Assembly (NCBI GenBank): GCA_018136815.1
Contig: CM030941.1
Span: 2,710,984-2,774,983, forward strand
DNA from: Isochrysis galbana
Taxonomy: Eukaryota; Haptophyta; Isochrysidales; Isochrysidaceae
Length of the DNA: 64,000 nucleotides
Reading direction: 5' to 3'
A program made the position numbers and the translations under genes. Below the pieces are notes generated by a model that was not told where the DNA came from, did not search any database, and saw only the letters and a program-made list of their open reading frames with translations. Each line of letters opens with the position of its first letter. The stretch's first letter is position 1. Positions 19,430-30,869 of the stretch are shown piece by piece.

Positions 19430-22400
19430 TCATACGGTTGCTTGTCTGCGACGTTGTAATGTCTGAACGTCAACGAAGGGGGGGCTGCTTGCGACGCGTT
19501 CGCCAAATAATGAGTTGCCTACATCCTGAGCCGCAATCCGGTTCATCCATGCGGCATGCCTAGAGGTGATCTTTTCAAATCGCTCGCGCTCCCGCTTTGC
19601 ATACGCAGCAAACTCCTCGACGTCGTCCAACAACGGTGAACGAGCCGCTGGTGGCTCCTCCTCTAGACCAGGGTTGGGTGGCTGCCGTACGGGTGAATGG
19701 ACGTGTGAGTCTCCGGGCCTATCTACTTGACGAGGTGCTGGTGAAGCCGATGGACTGGTAGATGGGGCGAGAGCAGGTTGAGACTCGCTTAGAAGTTGCG
19801 AGGTAGATTTCTCTTCCACGTGCTCGGGCTGGGTGGTCATGTGGCGCGCCTCATTAAGTTGCTGCATGCGCGTAGCGCTGCGAAGACGCTCCTCCGTGCC
19901 TGCCAAGGCGCCTTGGGTCCTTGCAAGTGAAGTCTGCAACTCATCGATTACACGGGCATGCTCCGATCGTATTTGAGAGAGTCTCATAGTTGCAGCCTCA
20001 CTCTGGCGCACCGCCTGTTCACGCTCTTCTCTTTCTTTTGCTTCCGCAAGCCTGGCGTGCTCGAGGCGGAGCCGCATCTCTTCTAGCGCTTCCTCTGCAA
20101 CTTTCTGTCTAGCTTGCGCCGCCGTCGCCCTTGCCTCGGCTACTTTCCGCGCCTCAGTGTCGCGCGCCGCCTGTATTTCAGCGTCATGTTGCAATTGCTT
20201 CGCCACACGGATAGCTTGATGGGCCTCCATGCGCGCCTCAAGCCGAGCGTTCAAACCCGCCTCGTTGTGTTCCAAGGCTCGGCGTGCTTCTTCTGTCAAT
20301 GCTTCCGCCTTTCTGGCTCGCGCAGCTGCTGCAACGGCGTCCGCCTCGGCGGCTCGTTGCAACGACACCGCCTCAGTCGCCTGCTTCTCCCATTCGGCAC
20401 GGAGAGCCACCTCGTCCTCGATTTGTTGGCGCAGAGTAGCGATGGCCGCCTCGGCCACCTCCCGCGCCTGGTCCGATCGTTTGCGCACCTCTTCCGCGTC
20501 GACTTTCGCGGAGATGGCCTCCTTCAGTCTCGCCTCTGTCAATAGTTGGGCCTCGACGGCCTCGGCTAGACGGGACTGCAAAACATCGCATTCGGCAATC
20601 GCGTTTGCGCGCGAAGCCTCGATGTCCGCCGTCTCCCTCACCAGCGCCTCGATGCGCGCCCGCGCCTCGGCGCTCGCTTCCATCGCCATCATGGCGCTCT
20701 TTCGGTGCGCTTCCTCGCCTTCCCGTGCTGCGTCGAGCGCCGCCTCAGCCCGCCGTGTGGCCGCCAATGTCTCTCTCGCCGCAGCCTCAGCCGCCACCCT
20801 CGCTGCCTCCGCCTTGCGGCGTCGACTCTCTTCCTGATGCAGATCTGCCTCCAGCTTGCGCAGCGCCGTGCCCGCAAGCTTCAGCTGCGCGTCGAGCCCA
20901 TCCGCCTTGTCATCGAGTCCGTAGTGGTTAGCATGATCGATGTCAGCCGCACAGCCTGTCTGCTGTGGCGCAACATGTCTCTGGAAGCGCCCCATCCCCA
21001 AATCTGACGTGAGTTCGCGAGATGCTCCTTGGGAGTCGAGCTCATTGAGGAACGACGTTGCCGAAACGTGCGATATATGGCTTCCAGGACAGGCTGCCGA
21101 GCACTTGAGCGTGGCTTCGTCTCGCAGGGCACCAACCTCGCTCCTCGCGCGCTGCAGGTCCGATTCGGCATCTGCCAACTGACGGCGCGTGCGGCTGATT
21201 TCCTCTCGGCAATCGCGCAAGTCGGTTTCCAGGCGCCGGGCCCACTCATCGCTCTTGGTGAGGCGGTCGCTCAGCTCAGCCTGTTTAGCTGCATCCAGCT
21301 TCATCGCTCTGCGGAGCTCCTCGAGCTCTACATGCTCTGCCTCATGAGCCCGGCGAATCGTGTCGCGCTCGCTTAGTGCGCTGCTCTTCTCGCTTTCTAG
21401 GGCCCGTTCCCGTTCCGCGTGTTCACGCAGCATCGCCGCCCTAGCCGAGTCCCACTCGGCTCGTGCCGTCGCCAGTGCCACAGCCGACCTCTCCTCCGCG
21501 GCGATCAGCATATCGTCTCTGAGCGCTTCCACGGTCTCTCGCTGCTTCGCCGCAAAAGCTTCCGATGTTCGAGCTTGGCTAGCAGCGATCTGCGCCTCAT
21601 TTCCCCGTGCCTCTTCGTCGCGCATGATTGCATCGGCAGCTTCCTGCGAGCTCTTCCGGGCTACAGCCTCCGCAACCCACTTGCTACGCTCTTCCGCGAG
21701 ATGTGCTGCCGCCGCCTCTCTCTCCTCCAAGCGCGTTTCTTGCCGAGCCCTCTCCACAGCTGCTGCAAGACGTTGCTCCGCCTTATCCTTCAATCCGCGC
21801 GACTCCTCTTCCAAGCGGCGGATGTCCTGCCGCAAACACGCCTCTTTGGCCTTCCAGCGGTCCGCCTCATTCTGGGCCGCCTGCAAAGCTTGCGTGCGCT
21901 CATTCGCCGCCGCCGCCACCGCCGCACGCGCCTCCCGCTCCACGGTGGCGACTGCTTGCTGGCTCTCTGCTCGCGTGGCCTTCAGGGCGCGCTCATGCTC
22001 CGCCTTCATCTCCTTCAGGGCGCTCTCCGCCGCTTGGGCCCGTGCCCGCAATGTCTCGATAGGCTGAGTAGCTGCTCGTATCCTGTCTTCAGCAAACTCG
22101 TGCGACTCCTCCTGCACTCGCCTCCTCGCCTGGTGGCCCATTCGGATGGAGCGGAGGGAAGAAGCTCGGCTCGCCACATGCTCGGCGCGGTATGGGGGCA
22201 AAGGCACGCACCTCTTCCATGCGCTTGAGCGCTGCCTCGCGCTCGGCCTCCATCTCGCGTCGCTCCTTCTCGAGCCGTTCTCTGCTGCGGTCCAGCTCGG
22301 TCTGCTGCTGCTCGATTCGCCGGGTGGCGATGGCCACGTCACCTAGCATGGCTTGATGCTGGTGCGACGTTGAGAGCGCCTCTCGCTGCACGGCGACTAC

Positions 22401-23864
22401 CCGGCGCTCCACCTTGGCCGCTCGCATGCGCGCCATGTGTATCTCATCCAGTAGGACCTGTCGTTCAACCTCCCAGTTCCCTTGGGCCTCGGCTGCACTC
22501 AGCCTCATCCGCTCTACCTCTGCCGCCGCCGCGTCAACTCTGCGAGAAGCGTCGAGCTGTGCCTCGCGCTGCGCCTCCATCGTCCGCACAAGTATTGCCT
22601 TGGTTGCCGTGAGCTCGGCAGTTGCAGCCATTGCCTCTGCTTTGTAGGTGTCCGCTTCAACGGAAGCGTCAGTGGCTGCACCCAGCGCCACCTCAGCCTC
22701 GCGCGCTGCGCGGCGCGAGCGGTGAGCGAGCACGTGTGCCTGAAGCCGTGCGGCCGCGGCCGGCTGAGCCTCGCGGTATGCGGCCCGCGCAGCCGCCTCA
22801 TCAATCGTGCGGTCGCGCTGCCGCAGCTGCTGCTGCAGCTCAGCATACCCATCGAGCACTTGCGCGCGGTCGTCCTCGGCCTGCTTGCGTGCAGCACGCG
22901 CGTCGGCGACAGCTCGCTCCGCGGCGCTGAGCTGCTCCGCAGCTTGGGCTAGCTTGCGCTCGAGGCTCTCCACGAGCTCCGCATCCTGCGCACGCCTTGA
23001 GCTCCACTCCTCCCGCTCCGTCTGGAGTTCTCGGAGCTCCTCTGAGAGCGCCCTTTCACGCTCGGTAACACCGACAAGCTTTGCTTGCAAGGCGGCAGCC
23101 CGTCGAGCCGACGCGGCGACCTCCTGAACCATTCTCTCGCCACCGCGCGGCAAGCCCAGCATCTTGCACGATTCCGCCAGAGCGTGCTTGAGCGCATCAT
23201 ACTCTGATCGGTCCTTCCGGCGGCGAGCCTCACTGATGCGACGCAACTCCGCCAGCTCACGCTGCAGCCGCGCTCGGTCGGCTCTCAGGCCTGCCATTGT
23301 GGTCGGGGGTCGCGCAAAGGAGGCGGCGCCCGCGTTCTCACCGTGCCGGCTTGAGGAACAGGTTCCTTCAGTCTCATAAGAGTGCGCACCCACTGCCTCG
23401 CACAACCGTGTGCTCACCCCAGCTGCAGTGCGGTAGGATTCGATCGCGCGTGCGCCTGTCCGGCTCTCGCCCGTGGGTCGGGTGTGTTCAGATGTAGGCA
23501 CGCACACTGTCGGCTTCGGCACACACCTCCGTACCTCGACAAGCGCATCCTCGCGCCCCACAGGAGGCGGGGCTGCCACAGCCGGCGCCTCGAAGCTCTC
23601 CGCCGTCGAGCGCGAGGCGCGAAGTGGCCGGTCGCAGAGCGGAGCAGAAGGCACAGTGGGAGGCTCGTGCGTCGCGGCCGGTGCTGCGGGAAGCTCGCAG
23701 CAAGCAACATGCTCAATCTCCTCTGTCATCAGCTTGGCCTCTGTCGGCAGCTCACACTCCACTGGCAACTCGATGCAGGCAGGCTCGCTCATAAGCGGAG
23801 TGACGGTCTGCTCGTCCCCTTCGAGGATCTGCTCGAGCGCGGCCAGCCGGCTCCGCCGCGCCAT
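19430..23864 (-). CDS. Large coiled-coil protein
   Basis: Two exons, 23864-22212 and 22129-19430, 1450 residues. The 82-base intron has GTGCGT and CAG ends in phase 0; both flanking frames end or begin in noncoding-looking peptide just past these points, which supports the splice. Residues 1-200 are a disordered, Glu/Pro/Thr-rich head (start MARRSRLAALEQILEGDEQ). From about 200 to 1330 the protein is nearly continuous heptad-rich coiled coil (Ala, Glu, Arg, Gln; repeats of the kind RKKAEAARVAAEAAARE), broken near residue 800-860 by a non-helical stretch. A Pro/Ser linker follows, then a conserved-looking tail (DDVEEFAAYAKRERERFEKI). It is probably structural, cytoskeletal or basal-body/centrosomal. 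I do not recognise an orthologue. The ATG after the CCAGG tandem repeat is preferred to starts inside it. Confidence 0.75.
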
Positions 23865-23879
23865 GCGTTGGGCGAAGCC

Positions 23880-23927
23880 AGCCAGGCCAGGCCAGGCCAG
23901 GCCAGGCCAGGCCAGGCCAGCCAGCCC
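23880..23927. repeat. CCAGG tandem repeat
   Basis: About eight head-to-tail copies of the 5-mer CCAGG directly upstream of the coiled-coil gene start. Confidence 0.9.
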
Positions 23928-24396
23928 CTCTCTCAACCCCCTCCCCCTTCCCCTCCGCCCGCTCCTCTCCTCTCCCTAGTCTCTGCCAGTCTCCTCCGGT
24001 CGGCGCCTCCCAGTTGGCGGGAGAGAGGGGCTCCCCTCGCGGTATCTCTCACCTCTCCCAGAGCCAGAGCTGCTCGCTGCTCCCCTCCCCTCGTGGTATC
24101 ACCGCCTTCTCGCCTCCCCCTCGCCAGTACATCACCCCATCCTCATCCTTCCTCGCGGTATCGTCAGCACACTCAGCCCATCCGTCGACCGGCGCGAGCG
24201 CAGCGGCTACTCTGCCACTTGCGGCTTGCGGATGTGGATGTGAACGTGGGAGTGTGGGACGTGGGAGTGCATCTAGCAGCAGCGAGCAGCGCCGAGCAGC
24301 GAGTTCGAGTACAAGTCCTGGATACAAATATAAATAATAACCGTACACCGTACATGCAAAGCGTCAATGTACCAGTGCCGCGTAATGCAATCTAGT

Positions 24397-24502
24397 CCTA
24401 GATGGGAAAAACAGTGGGGCGGGGGCGTCCAAAAACAGTAAAAACAGTCTGTTTTTGGCATTCATAGAAAAACAGAGAAAAACTGTACCAAAAACAGTAC
24501 CA
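24397..24502 (+). repeat. CCTAGATG small repeat, copy A (AAAAAC type)
   Basis: Starts CCTAGATGGGAAAAACAGTG and carries AAAAAC or its complement about eight times, including the hairpin AAAAACAGTCTGTTTTT. One of six related copies in the window. Confidence 0.7.
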
Positions 24503-24869
24503 GGATACCGGGGGGGGCACCCTTCTCTGTGACTCGCGAGTCGCGAGTCGCGAGCGCGTCGCTCTGCCCCCCTCTCTCCGCTCTCTCGCTCTCTCTGCCC
24601 TCTTGGCCACTGCCATGCAACCCAACCCCAACCCCAACCGTGCCTCTCGCGCCGCGCTTTCTACGCCCATCGCCACCGCCGTCGTCGCTGTCGACGCCGA
24701 CGCAGAGCAGCCAGCTCCTGCGTCGGCGCCCATGCAATGGGCTGCGCTGCTGCATGGGCGCGCGCTGAGCAGCCACCGCGGTGGGGTGGAGGAGCAGGAG
24801 GCAGGAGGAGCAGGAGGAGGAGGATCCGCGCGCTTGCGAGGAGAGGGGCAGCACTGTCTTCAGTGTGCT

Positions 24870-25031
24870 CCCCACGCGAGCCACGGGGCTCAGCCAGCCC
24901 CACCATCTGGGGCGCAAGCGCAACTCGCTGGTGGCGAAGCGCACCCACCCTTGTTGGGATTGCGTGACGATCGCCTCGGAAGAGGACCCCTCCATGCCAA
25001 GCTGGACATGCAATGGCTGCGGCGTGGCGCG
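24870..25031 (+). mobile_element. BED-type zinc finger fragment of hAT-like element
   Basis: The open plus frame reads RKRNSLVAKRTHPCWDCVTI, then EEDPSMPSWTCNGCG. The W.C...C..CG pattern is that of a BED-type finger in hAT transposases. A second diverged copy lies at 52140-52345 (DPVWDCVVILNEED). It joins directly to a Ty3/gypsy fragment. Confidence 0.5.
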
Positions 25032-25789
25032 GACTCAACTTGGTATCGCCGGTATCCTCTCTCAACGAGACGACGATGGCCGTGATAGGGTGGTCGCGTA
25101 CTATGGTCGTGCTCTATCTCCCGCCGAGAGGAATTGGACCGTTTCGGAGGTCGAGCTTTTGGCAGCCCTCGAGTCTATGCGTAATTGGCGGCCCTACCTA
25201 TGGGGCCGGCGTTTCACACTAGTGATTGACCACTCCGCGCTCAAGTGGCTCCACTCGATGAAGGACTCTGTCGGAGGCGGTCCAGCCTCTCGGCTCATGC
25301 GGTGGATCCTCAAGTTGTCGGAGTATCGCTTCGATGTAGTCCATAAGCCCGGCAAGTACCATTGTGACGCCGACGGACTTTCTAGGATCGTCGCGTTACC
25401 GCCACCTCGCGGTGACGACCCCTCAGACACCGTTCCGGCTTCCATGTCAGACACCGTTCCGACCTACCCGGATACCGACGTGTCCGACTCCGACTCCGAA
25501 TGCAAGCAGGACGTTGTCACGGTCGCTACGGTCACCCGGACTCTCACTGCCCAGCGCAGGCAAGCTGAGTCCCGGGGTTTAGAACCGACCACCGTTGACA
25601 GGGCCTCTATCTCGGCCGACTACCTCGCCGTGGGCACGCCTACGCTAGGGGAGATTGTCGAAGCTACTCGCCTCGACGACTACGCGCAACGGACCCTTTC
25701 TGACGTGGTCACTCCCGATTCGGCGATGAGGGATCCCAAGTGGATCGCTTCCCCCGCGGGAGGACAGACTTTTACTTATAACCTGTGAG
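25032..25789 (+). mobile_element. Ty3/gypsy pol fragment (RNase H region)
   Basis: Reads GIAGILSQRDDDGRDRVVAY, YGRALSPAERNWTVSEVELL, FTLVIDHSALKWLHSMKD and FDVVHKPGKYHCDADGLSR, the RNase H domain of a Ty3/gypsy polyprotein, close to the same region of the 16-kb element. No reverse transcriptase core precedes it and the integrase is absent. A fossil fragment. Confidence 0.85.
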
Positions 25790-25976
25790 TTATTTTAAGT
25801 CTCAAGGTATCGTTGATGGGCATCTCGCCTCTTCTCCTACTTTCTCTTGATGTCATCAAACGTTCCACGATTGTCTTCCGTCTTCTGTTATACCTCGGTC
25901 GCAGCTCCCTCAGCGAGGTCTGCCCTCGTTGTGGCGACCCCTCTGTCGCATGTCTGCGCGTCGCTGAATTGCCCTA

Positions 25977-26673
25977 AAAAAAAACCATTCTTGAAGGTGC
26001 CCGCTACGCTACTAAGGACACACACTCTCTCGCGCTCCCGGTGTCACCGCCTATACCCCTACCTCTACTCCCTCGCCCGCTCCCCCCCTCGTTCCTTTTT
26101 CTTCGGTTTTGGGGGGTCGGCCCATGTACACTACTTTGGGCCTAGCGTTTGTGGGAGGGGAGGGGCAGGCCTCTTGCGTTCGTTACTGCGGTAGTCTCGG
26201 GCCTTGTCCGTCCCTGTGTGGGGGCCAGGCCCCTCGGCCTTCCCCATTGGAATTCTCCGGCGGAGGCATATTGCCTCCCATGGTCTGTTGTTATCCCTGG
26301 TCGCTAAGTCCTGTGTTGTTTTTTCGTTGTATTATGTGTTGTATGTTGTGGCGCTCTAGTACCGCTATGAGTTTACTGCTTGGAACTAAATCGTTGTCGT
26401 CGTTTGTTTCAAAAATTGGGCGGAAGTCGTTGACATCTATGCGTTTCTTGGGCTGGCGGCGCCATGGTGGCCATGCTGGCCCTGGTGGTGTGGGGCTTGC
26501 GGGAGGCGGCACGGGCCGTGGCTCGTGCTCACCTGTTCAGGCTTGGGTGATCCTCGCGCGCGCTTCTGTGGCGCGGCCGTGGTCGCGGCCCGTTCGGCCG
26601 GCGCGGCGGGCGTGGCGGCAGGGGAGGAGGGGAGCGGCGCGCGCTCCATGACCCTATCAGTTTACTGATAGTT
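25977..26673 (-). mobile_element. Non-LTR element, 5'-complete, internally deleted, with TSD
   Basis: Flanked by a 19-bp perfect direct repeat, GCGTCGCTGAATTGCCCTA, at 25958-25976 and 26674-26692. On the minus strand it begins with the hairpin AACTATCAGTAAACTGATAG (26673-26654), then ATGGAGCGCGC opening a Pro/Ala-rich frame (26649-26437), and ends CTTCAAGAATGG followed by a T run. The same ATGGAGCGC start follows hairpins at 52394 and 58761. Target duplication length says LINE-type insertion; the T-rich tail is unusual. No reverse transcriptase remains. Confidence 0.75.
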
Positions 26674-26692
26674 GCGTCGCTGAATTGCCCTA

Positions 26693-27455
26693 GTACCGAC
26701 GCCTTGCCGTCCGTCCGAGTGTGGTTAGTGTTCGCCCTGTCTGGTTTAGTTTGTCTGTCTCTGTTGGTCAGCAACTTTTTGGGCACCACGCGTTGTAGTC
26801 CCTCGAGCCTACCTTGGACCTAAGAAGCTCTCATTCTCTCTCTCTCTCTCTCACTAGCTCGCTAGCTAGTCTCGTCTCTACTCCCCGACGCAGCGCGTCG
26901 CCCTCCTCCGACCTTCCGTCTGCCCCTTCACTCGCCACGTTTGATGGCAGACACTGTCAGACCCGATTCTTATTATGACCTTTCTGACATTTTCCCGCAA
27001 ACAGCAATCAACGAATCCTATACGGCCGCGTCAGCTGCCGGCTCGATCGAACGGCCCTCTGCCTACGAGCCCGTAGTCATCGCGTGTTCGACATTCTCAA
27101 GCTCGGTCACGCATGTCCCATCAAGTGGCAGATAAGTTGGTCTTCGCGCATGAATCAATGCATGTGCAGATGCGCATGCAAAGTGCTGGATGGTCACCGG
27201 ATGTCGTCAAATGGGACGATGATGACGACAGTGACCAAGAGGATGATTGGGTTGGTGATGAGGCTGCGTGTCCCAGTGAGGAAACGATTCAATGTCTGCT
27301 CATTTGATAGAGCCATTCACCCCACTCTCAATCTGAATCTCACAGGACTCAGGAATGGCGAACGCGATCGCGCGCATGTGCGCACACGCACACGTGCCCG
27401 CCGCCCGCCGCGCCGCATGCGCCGCCGCACTGCTGGCGCACGCCTCCGCGCCCGT
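26693..27455. other. Intergenic, unrecognised open frames
   Basis: A (CT)n tract lies at 26831-26852. A plus frame 26944-27138 (MADTVRPDSYYDLSDIFPQT...) and an overlapping frame 27113-27307 (acidic, ...KWDDDDDSDQEDDW...) look more like protein than their surroundings but match nothing I know; they could be exons of one gene or relics. Confidence 0.3.
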
Positions 27456-27555
27456 CTAAAAACGGAGGGAGAAACGGAAGGGGTTTCAAAAACGGCAATA
27501 ACGACCTGTTTTCCGCCTTCGTAGAAAAACGGTGAATACGTTTCTCCCATCTAGG
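27456..27555 (-). repeat. CCTAGATG small repeat, copy B (AAAACG type)
   Basis: On the minus strand it starts CCTAGATGGGAGAAACGTAT and repeats (A)AAACG or CGTTTT about six times. Family member; see copy A at 24397. Confidence 0.6.
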
Positions 27556-27609
27556 AATCTAGTAACGTACACTTGCCGCGCGTCATTGAAATCGCTAACG
27601 TACACTCTG

Positions 27610-27705
27610 ATAGGGCGTAAAAATTATTCCACTAACGCTAACGCTAACGACTAACTACTAACTAAGTTAGTAGTTAGTAGTTACTAACTACTAACTAACG
27701 AAAAC
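27610..27705. repeat. CTAACG repeats and TTAGTAG palindrome
   Basis: CTAACG occurs three times from 27635, followed by an imperfect palindrome of TTAGTAG/CTACTAA units to about 27700. Confidence 0.6.
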
Positions 27706-27971
27706 GAACACCGTGCATCCTGCATCTCGCCGCCCTCCCCTCCTCCCCTGCCGCCTGCCCTCCCTCCCCTGCCCTCCGCCCATGCCCTCCCGCCCTCCCG
27801 CCGCTCTCTATATGGCCGGCGCTCAGGCGGCGTGGGGAGCGCTCTCTCTTGGGTGAAGCCAGTGGCCAATGGGATGGCTCAGCGCTCAGCGCCAGCGCCT
27901 ATCGAGCCCCCCCCCCTTCCGCCAACCCCCCCCCCCCTTCCGCCAACCCCCCCCCCCTCCCGCCCCCCCCG

Positions 27972-28107
27972 CCTAGATGGGAAATACGGTGCTGGGGCAT
28001 GCAAATACAGCCAAATACATTCGAGGCCTACAACCCAGGACGCGCTTCAAACTTCAAACTTCAAATACAGCCAAATACCAAATACATATGTCATACATAT
28101 GTATTTG
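27972..28107 (+). repeat. CCTAGATG small repeat, copy C (AAATAC type)
   Basis: Starts CCTAGATGGGAAATACGGTG, contains AAATAC six times, and ends in the hairpin AAATACATATG...CATATGTATTT. Family member; see copy A at 24397. Confidence 0.7.
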
Positions 28108-28509
28108 ACCTCTGGCTCCCGCGTCGTTGTAGTTGCTTCACTTCTTTACGTACCTCGGGCGCGTCGTTCTAGCGCTCGTACACCGTACACCCCCCGCGTA
28201 GACGACCAAACTACCTCACCATGCGCTTGCCGTACCCCCGCGTAGTAATTATATCCAGAACGTGTATCTACGTATCTACCTGCTACTCGCCAGCTCGCCA
28301 GGAGAGTGGAGGCGGAGCGATCACTTTACTTTACCTAAGAGTACCGAAAAGGGCTGTTCCTTCTTTTCGTCTTGTGTGCCCCACGAGCGTTCGCTGCGGA
28401 GATCGCGCGGGGACTCCCCTCTACCAGTAAAGCAGCGCGAGCTCATAGTCGCCGACGGCTCCTCCTCCTCCTTCTTCTTGGTCTCCCTTCTGTTCCCCGC
28501 TCTCTCTCT

Positions 28510-28609
28510 NNNNNNNNNNNNNNNNNNNNNNNNNNNNNNNNNNNNNNNNNNNNNNNNNNNNNNNNNNNNNNNNNNNNNNNNNNNNNNNNNNNNNNNNNNN
28601 NNNNNNNNN
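28510..28609. other. Assembly gap (100 N)
   Basis: Exactly 100 N, placed inside the Pro-rich gene, probably because its (SPPPP)n repeats could not be assembled. Confidence 0.99.
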
Positions 28610-30368
28610 GGGGGGAAGGTGGAGGCGGTGACGGAGGCGGAGGCGAATAAGGAGGCGGCGACGGTGGCGGAGGCGACGGTGGCGGTGGCGATGGCGGTGG
28701 CGGCGACGGTGGAGGGGGCGACGGCGGTGGTGGTGTAGGCGGTGGTGGTGAGGGCGGCGGCGGAGATGGTGGCGGCGGCGAGGGCGGCGGCGGCGAGGGC
28801 GGTGGAGGCGATGGGGCTGGGGAGGGAGGAGGTGGGGAGGGCGGCGGCGGTGACGGTGGGGGGGGCATAGGCGGTGGCGGCAAAGGCGGTGGGGGTGACG
28901 GCGGAGGAGGCGAAGGTGGAGGTGGCGATGGCGGGGGTGGTGAGGGTGGTGGCGGCGACGGCGGCGGTGGGGAGGGAGGTGGCGAAGGCGGCGGTGGTGA
29001 TGGAGGCGGCGGCGAGGGCGGGGGCGGCGAGGGCGGTGGCGGCGATGGAGGAGGTGGTGACGGCGGGGGTGGCGAGGGCGGTGGCGGTGCGGGCGGTGGC
29101 GGCGAGGGCGGAGGCGGCGAGGGCGGTGGCGGCGATGGTGGAGGCGGCGATGGTGGAGGCGGCGATGGTGGAGGCGGCGATGGAGGTGGAGAGGGAGGCG
29201 GGGGATAGGGCGGTGGCGGCGATGGTGGCGGTGGAGATGGCGGTGGCGGAGTTGGCGGTGGCGGTGATGGCGGTGGCACTGACGGCGGCAATGAGGGAGG
29301 TGGAGGTGATGGTGGCGGCGGCGATGGGTCGGGAAGGAGAGGGGAGGGTGGCGGAGGAGGAGATGGCTCTGGGTTGTACGGCGATGGAGGTGGGGGCGCG
29401 GAGGGATCCGGTGAGATCGGTGGGGGGGGCGAGGGACTCGGGGTAGCGGGTGGCGACGCTGGAGGTGGCGGTGCCGGTGGCGGTGGGGAGGGAGGGGGCA
29501 GCAATGGCGGAGGGGGCAAGGGTGGCGGAGGAGTTGGAGGGGGTGGGGATGGTGGTGGCGAGGGTGGCGGCGGCGAGGGGGGGGGTGGGGATGGTGGTGG
29601 CAAAGGTGGCGGCGGTGAGGGTGGTGGCGGTGAGGGGTCTGGCGAAAGCGGTGCGGGGGGAGGCGGCGGTGACGGCTCGGGGGACACAGGGGGCGGTGGC
29701 GAGGGAGGCGGCGGAGAGAAGGGACTTGGCGGAGGCGGTGACGGTGCTGGAGGTAGTGGTAAGGGCGGAGGAGGAGGAGATGGTTCAGGCTTATAGGGAG
29801 AAGGAGGAGGGGGAGGTGAGGGTTCCGAAGGGACTAGAGGCGGTGGGGGCGACACGGGTTGCTGGAGCTCGGATAGAGCACGCGCCGAGTTTCGATGGAG
29901 CACTGCCTCCAAGCCTGAACCAAATATGGGCGTCGCCTCGCTAATTCGCGGTGCGTCAAGGTTGGAGAATGCTGCGATCGCGAGCATCGGGCACGCTGAT
30001 GTGACAAGAAGGAAGACAGCTGAGATAACAGCGAGTGGCGCAGAGCCCCGCGCAGCGGGCTGCGCCTCCGAGTTGGCGCACGGGCCCCAGAGATACCTAC
30101 TCCACGCAGAGAAGAAGTAAGCTTTGGCCTGGCCAATGCTTACAAAGACGTATTCTCTATGTACTAAGGTGCCCGCACACGTCGAGGCCCGCGTCTCTTC
30201 TAGAGTCGATCGCCAGGGAATGTCTTGGAGTGGAGGGTGGGGACACGGCGCGCGGGGGGAAGGCGGGCACTTCGAGCGGTTGGGCTGCTGCGGGGGGAAG
30301 GCGGGCGGCCTCGAGGGGAGATTGGAGGAGACGAGCATCAGAGCGCCGGGGAGACGGGTGCGGAGCAT
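28610..30368 (-). CDS. Pro-rich (SPPPP)n wall/pherophorin-like protein, partial
   Basis: The minus frame holds a head of about 190 residues and then some 390 residues of [11 protein letters not shown] and SPPPSPPPP units running into the gap. Such blocks are hydroxylated and glycosylated in extensins, pherophorins and other algal wall proteins. A hydrophobic segment, APLAVISAVFLLVTSACPML, lies before the repeats and should be the signal peptide or signal anchor. The part ahead of it (from the ATG at 30368) is unlike a coding start, and a GTAAGC donor-like site at about 30148 suggests the true first exon may differ. The C-terminal domain that would name the family is lost in the gap. Extracellular or cell-surface location is inferred. 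Confidence 0.65.
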
Positions 30369-30619
30369 GTCGAGGAGCACCGGGAGAAGGGTTGGAAAGC
30401 GCCAATGTTGCCCGCCTCCCCCCTATCTCCTACTCCTCCTACTCGATCCAAGGTCATGCAAGTTCTTCGACGGCGTGCGGTCGCCAGCTCCCCGCCCCCC
30501 CCCAGCTCCGCAAGATTTCTGGGTGGGGCGGGGGGAGGAGGAGGAGCGCGGAACGTTTCCCGGAGGCAAAGGGAGCCCCCCCCCCCCCCCCCCCGCGCGC
30601 GCCCCTCGCCCCCCCCACC

Positions 30620-30868
30620 CTCCAGTAGCGCGGCGTGCAACATAATGAAGTTCGCTAAGGTGGTTCTGCCGAATATGGTCATGTGGCGCGCCAACGGCGC
30701 CAGCCGTTCTGCTTTGGCGTCTACTTTGTCTGCGAGTTTTTTCCAAAAGGGCTTGAGGGCCTCCGGGGCTCCTAGCGGGACGCCTAATATTGTAAGGTAT
30801 TTATCGTTTTCTGTCCAGTCGCACATCCCACGGCGGTTTTTGGATCTTTTGATCTTTTGCGAACCCAT
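30620..30868 (-). mobile_element. LINE reverse transcriptase fragment (3' part of RT)
   Basis: Reads NDKYLTILGVPLGAPEALKP, FWKKLADKVDAKAERLAPLA and RHMTIFGRTTLANFIMLHA. The 'YL.ILGVPLG' and 'PLAR..T.FGR..LAN' phrases are the region just after the catalytic core of LINE reverse transcriptases. The frame degrades beyond 30620 into C-rich sequence. A truncated relic. Confidence 0.75.
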
Positions 30869-30869
30869 T

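Noticed and set aside
20114-22228. Long plus-strand frames opposite the coiled-coil gene
   Set aside because: Mirror of Ala/Glu/Arg codon use on the minus strand; the minus frame has clean heptads and a spliceable intron.
23864-23936. 24-residue N-terminal extension of the coiled-coil protein
   Set aside because: Encoded by the CCAGG tandem repeat (LAWPGLAWPGL); the ATG at 23864 begins a normal sequence.
24462-25065. Minus-strand frames opposite the BED and Ty3 fragments
   Set aside because: Shadows of the plus-strand readings, which carry recognised motifs.
28618-29796. Plus-strand Gly-rich and Ala/Val-rich frames
   Set aside because: Complement of the SPPPP repeats. The minus frame is the one with a signal sequence. 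A Gly-rich protein cannot be wholly excluded.
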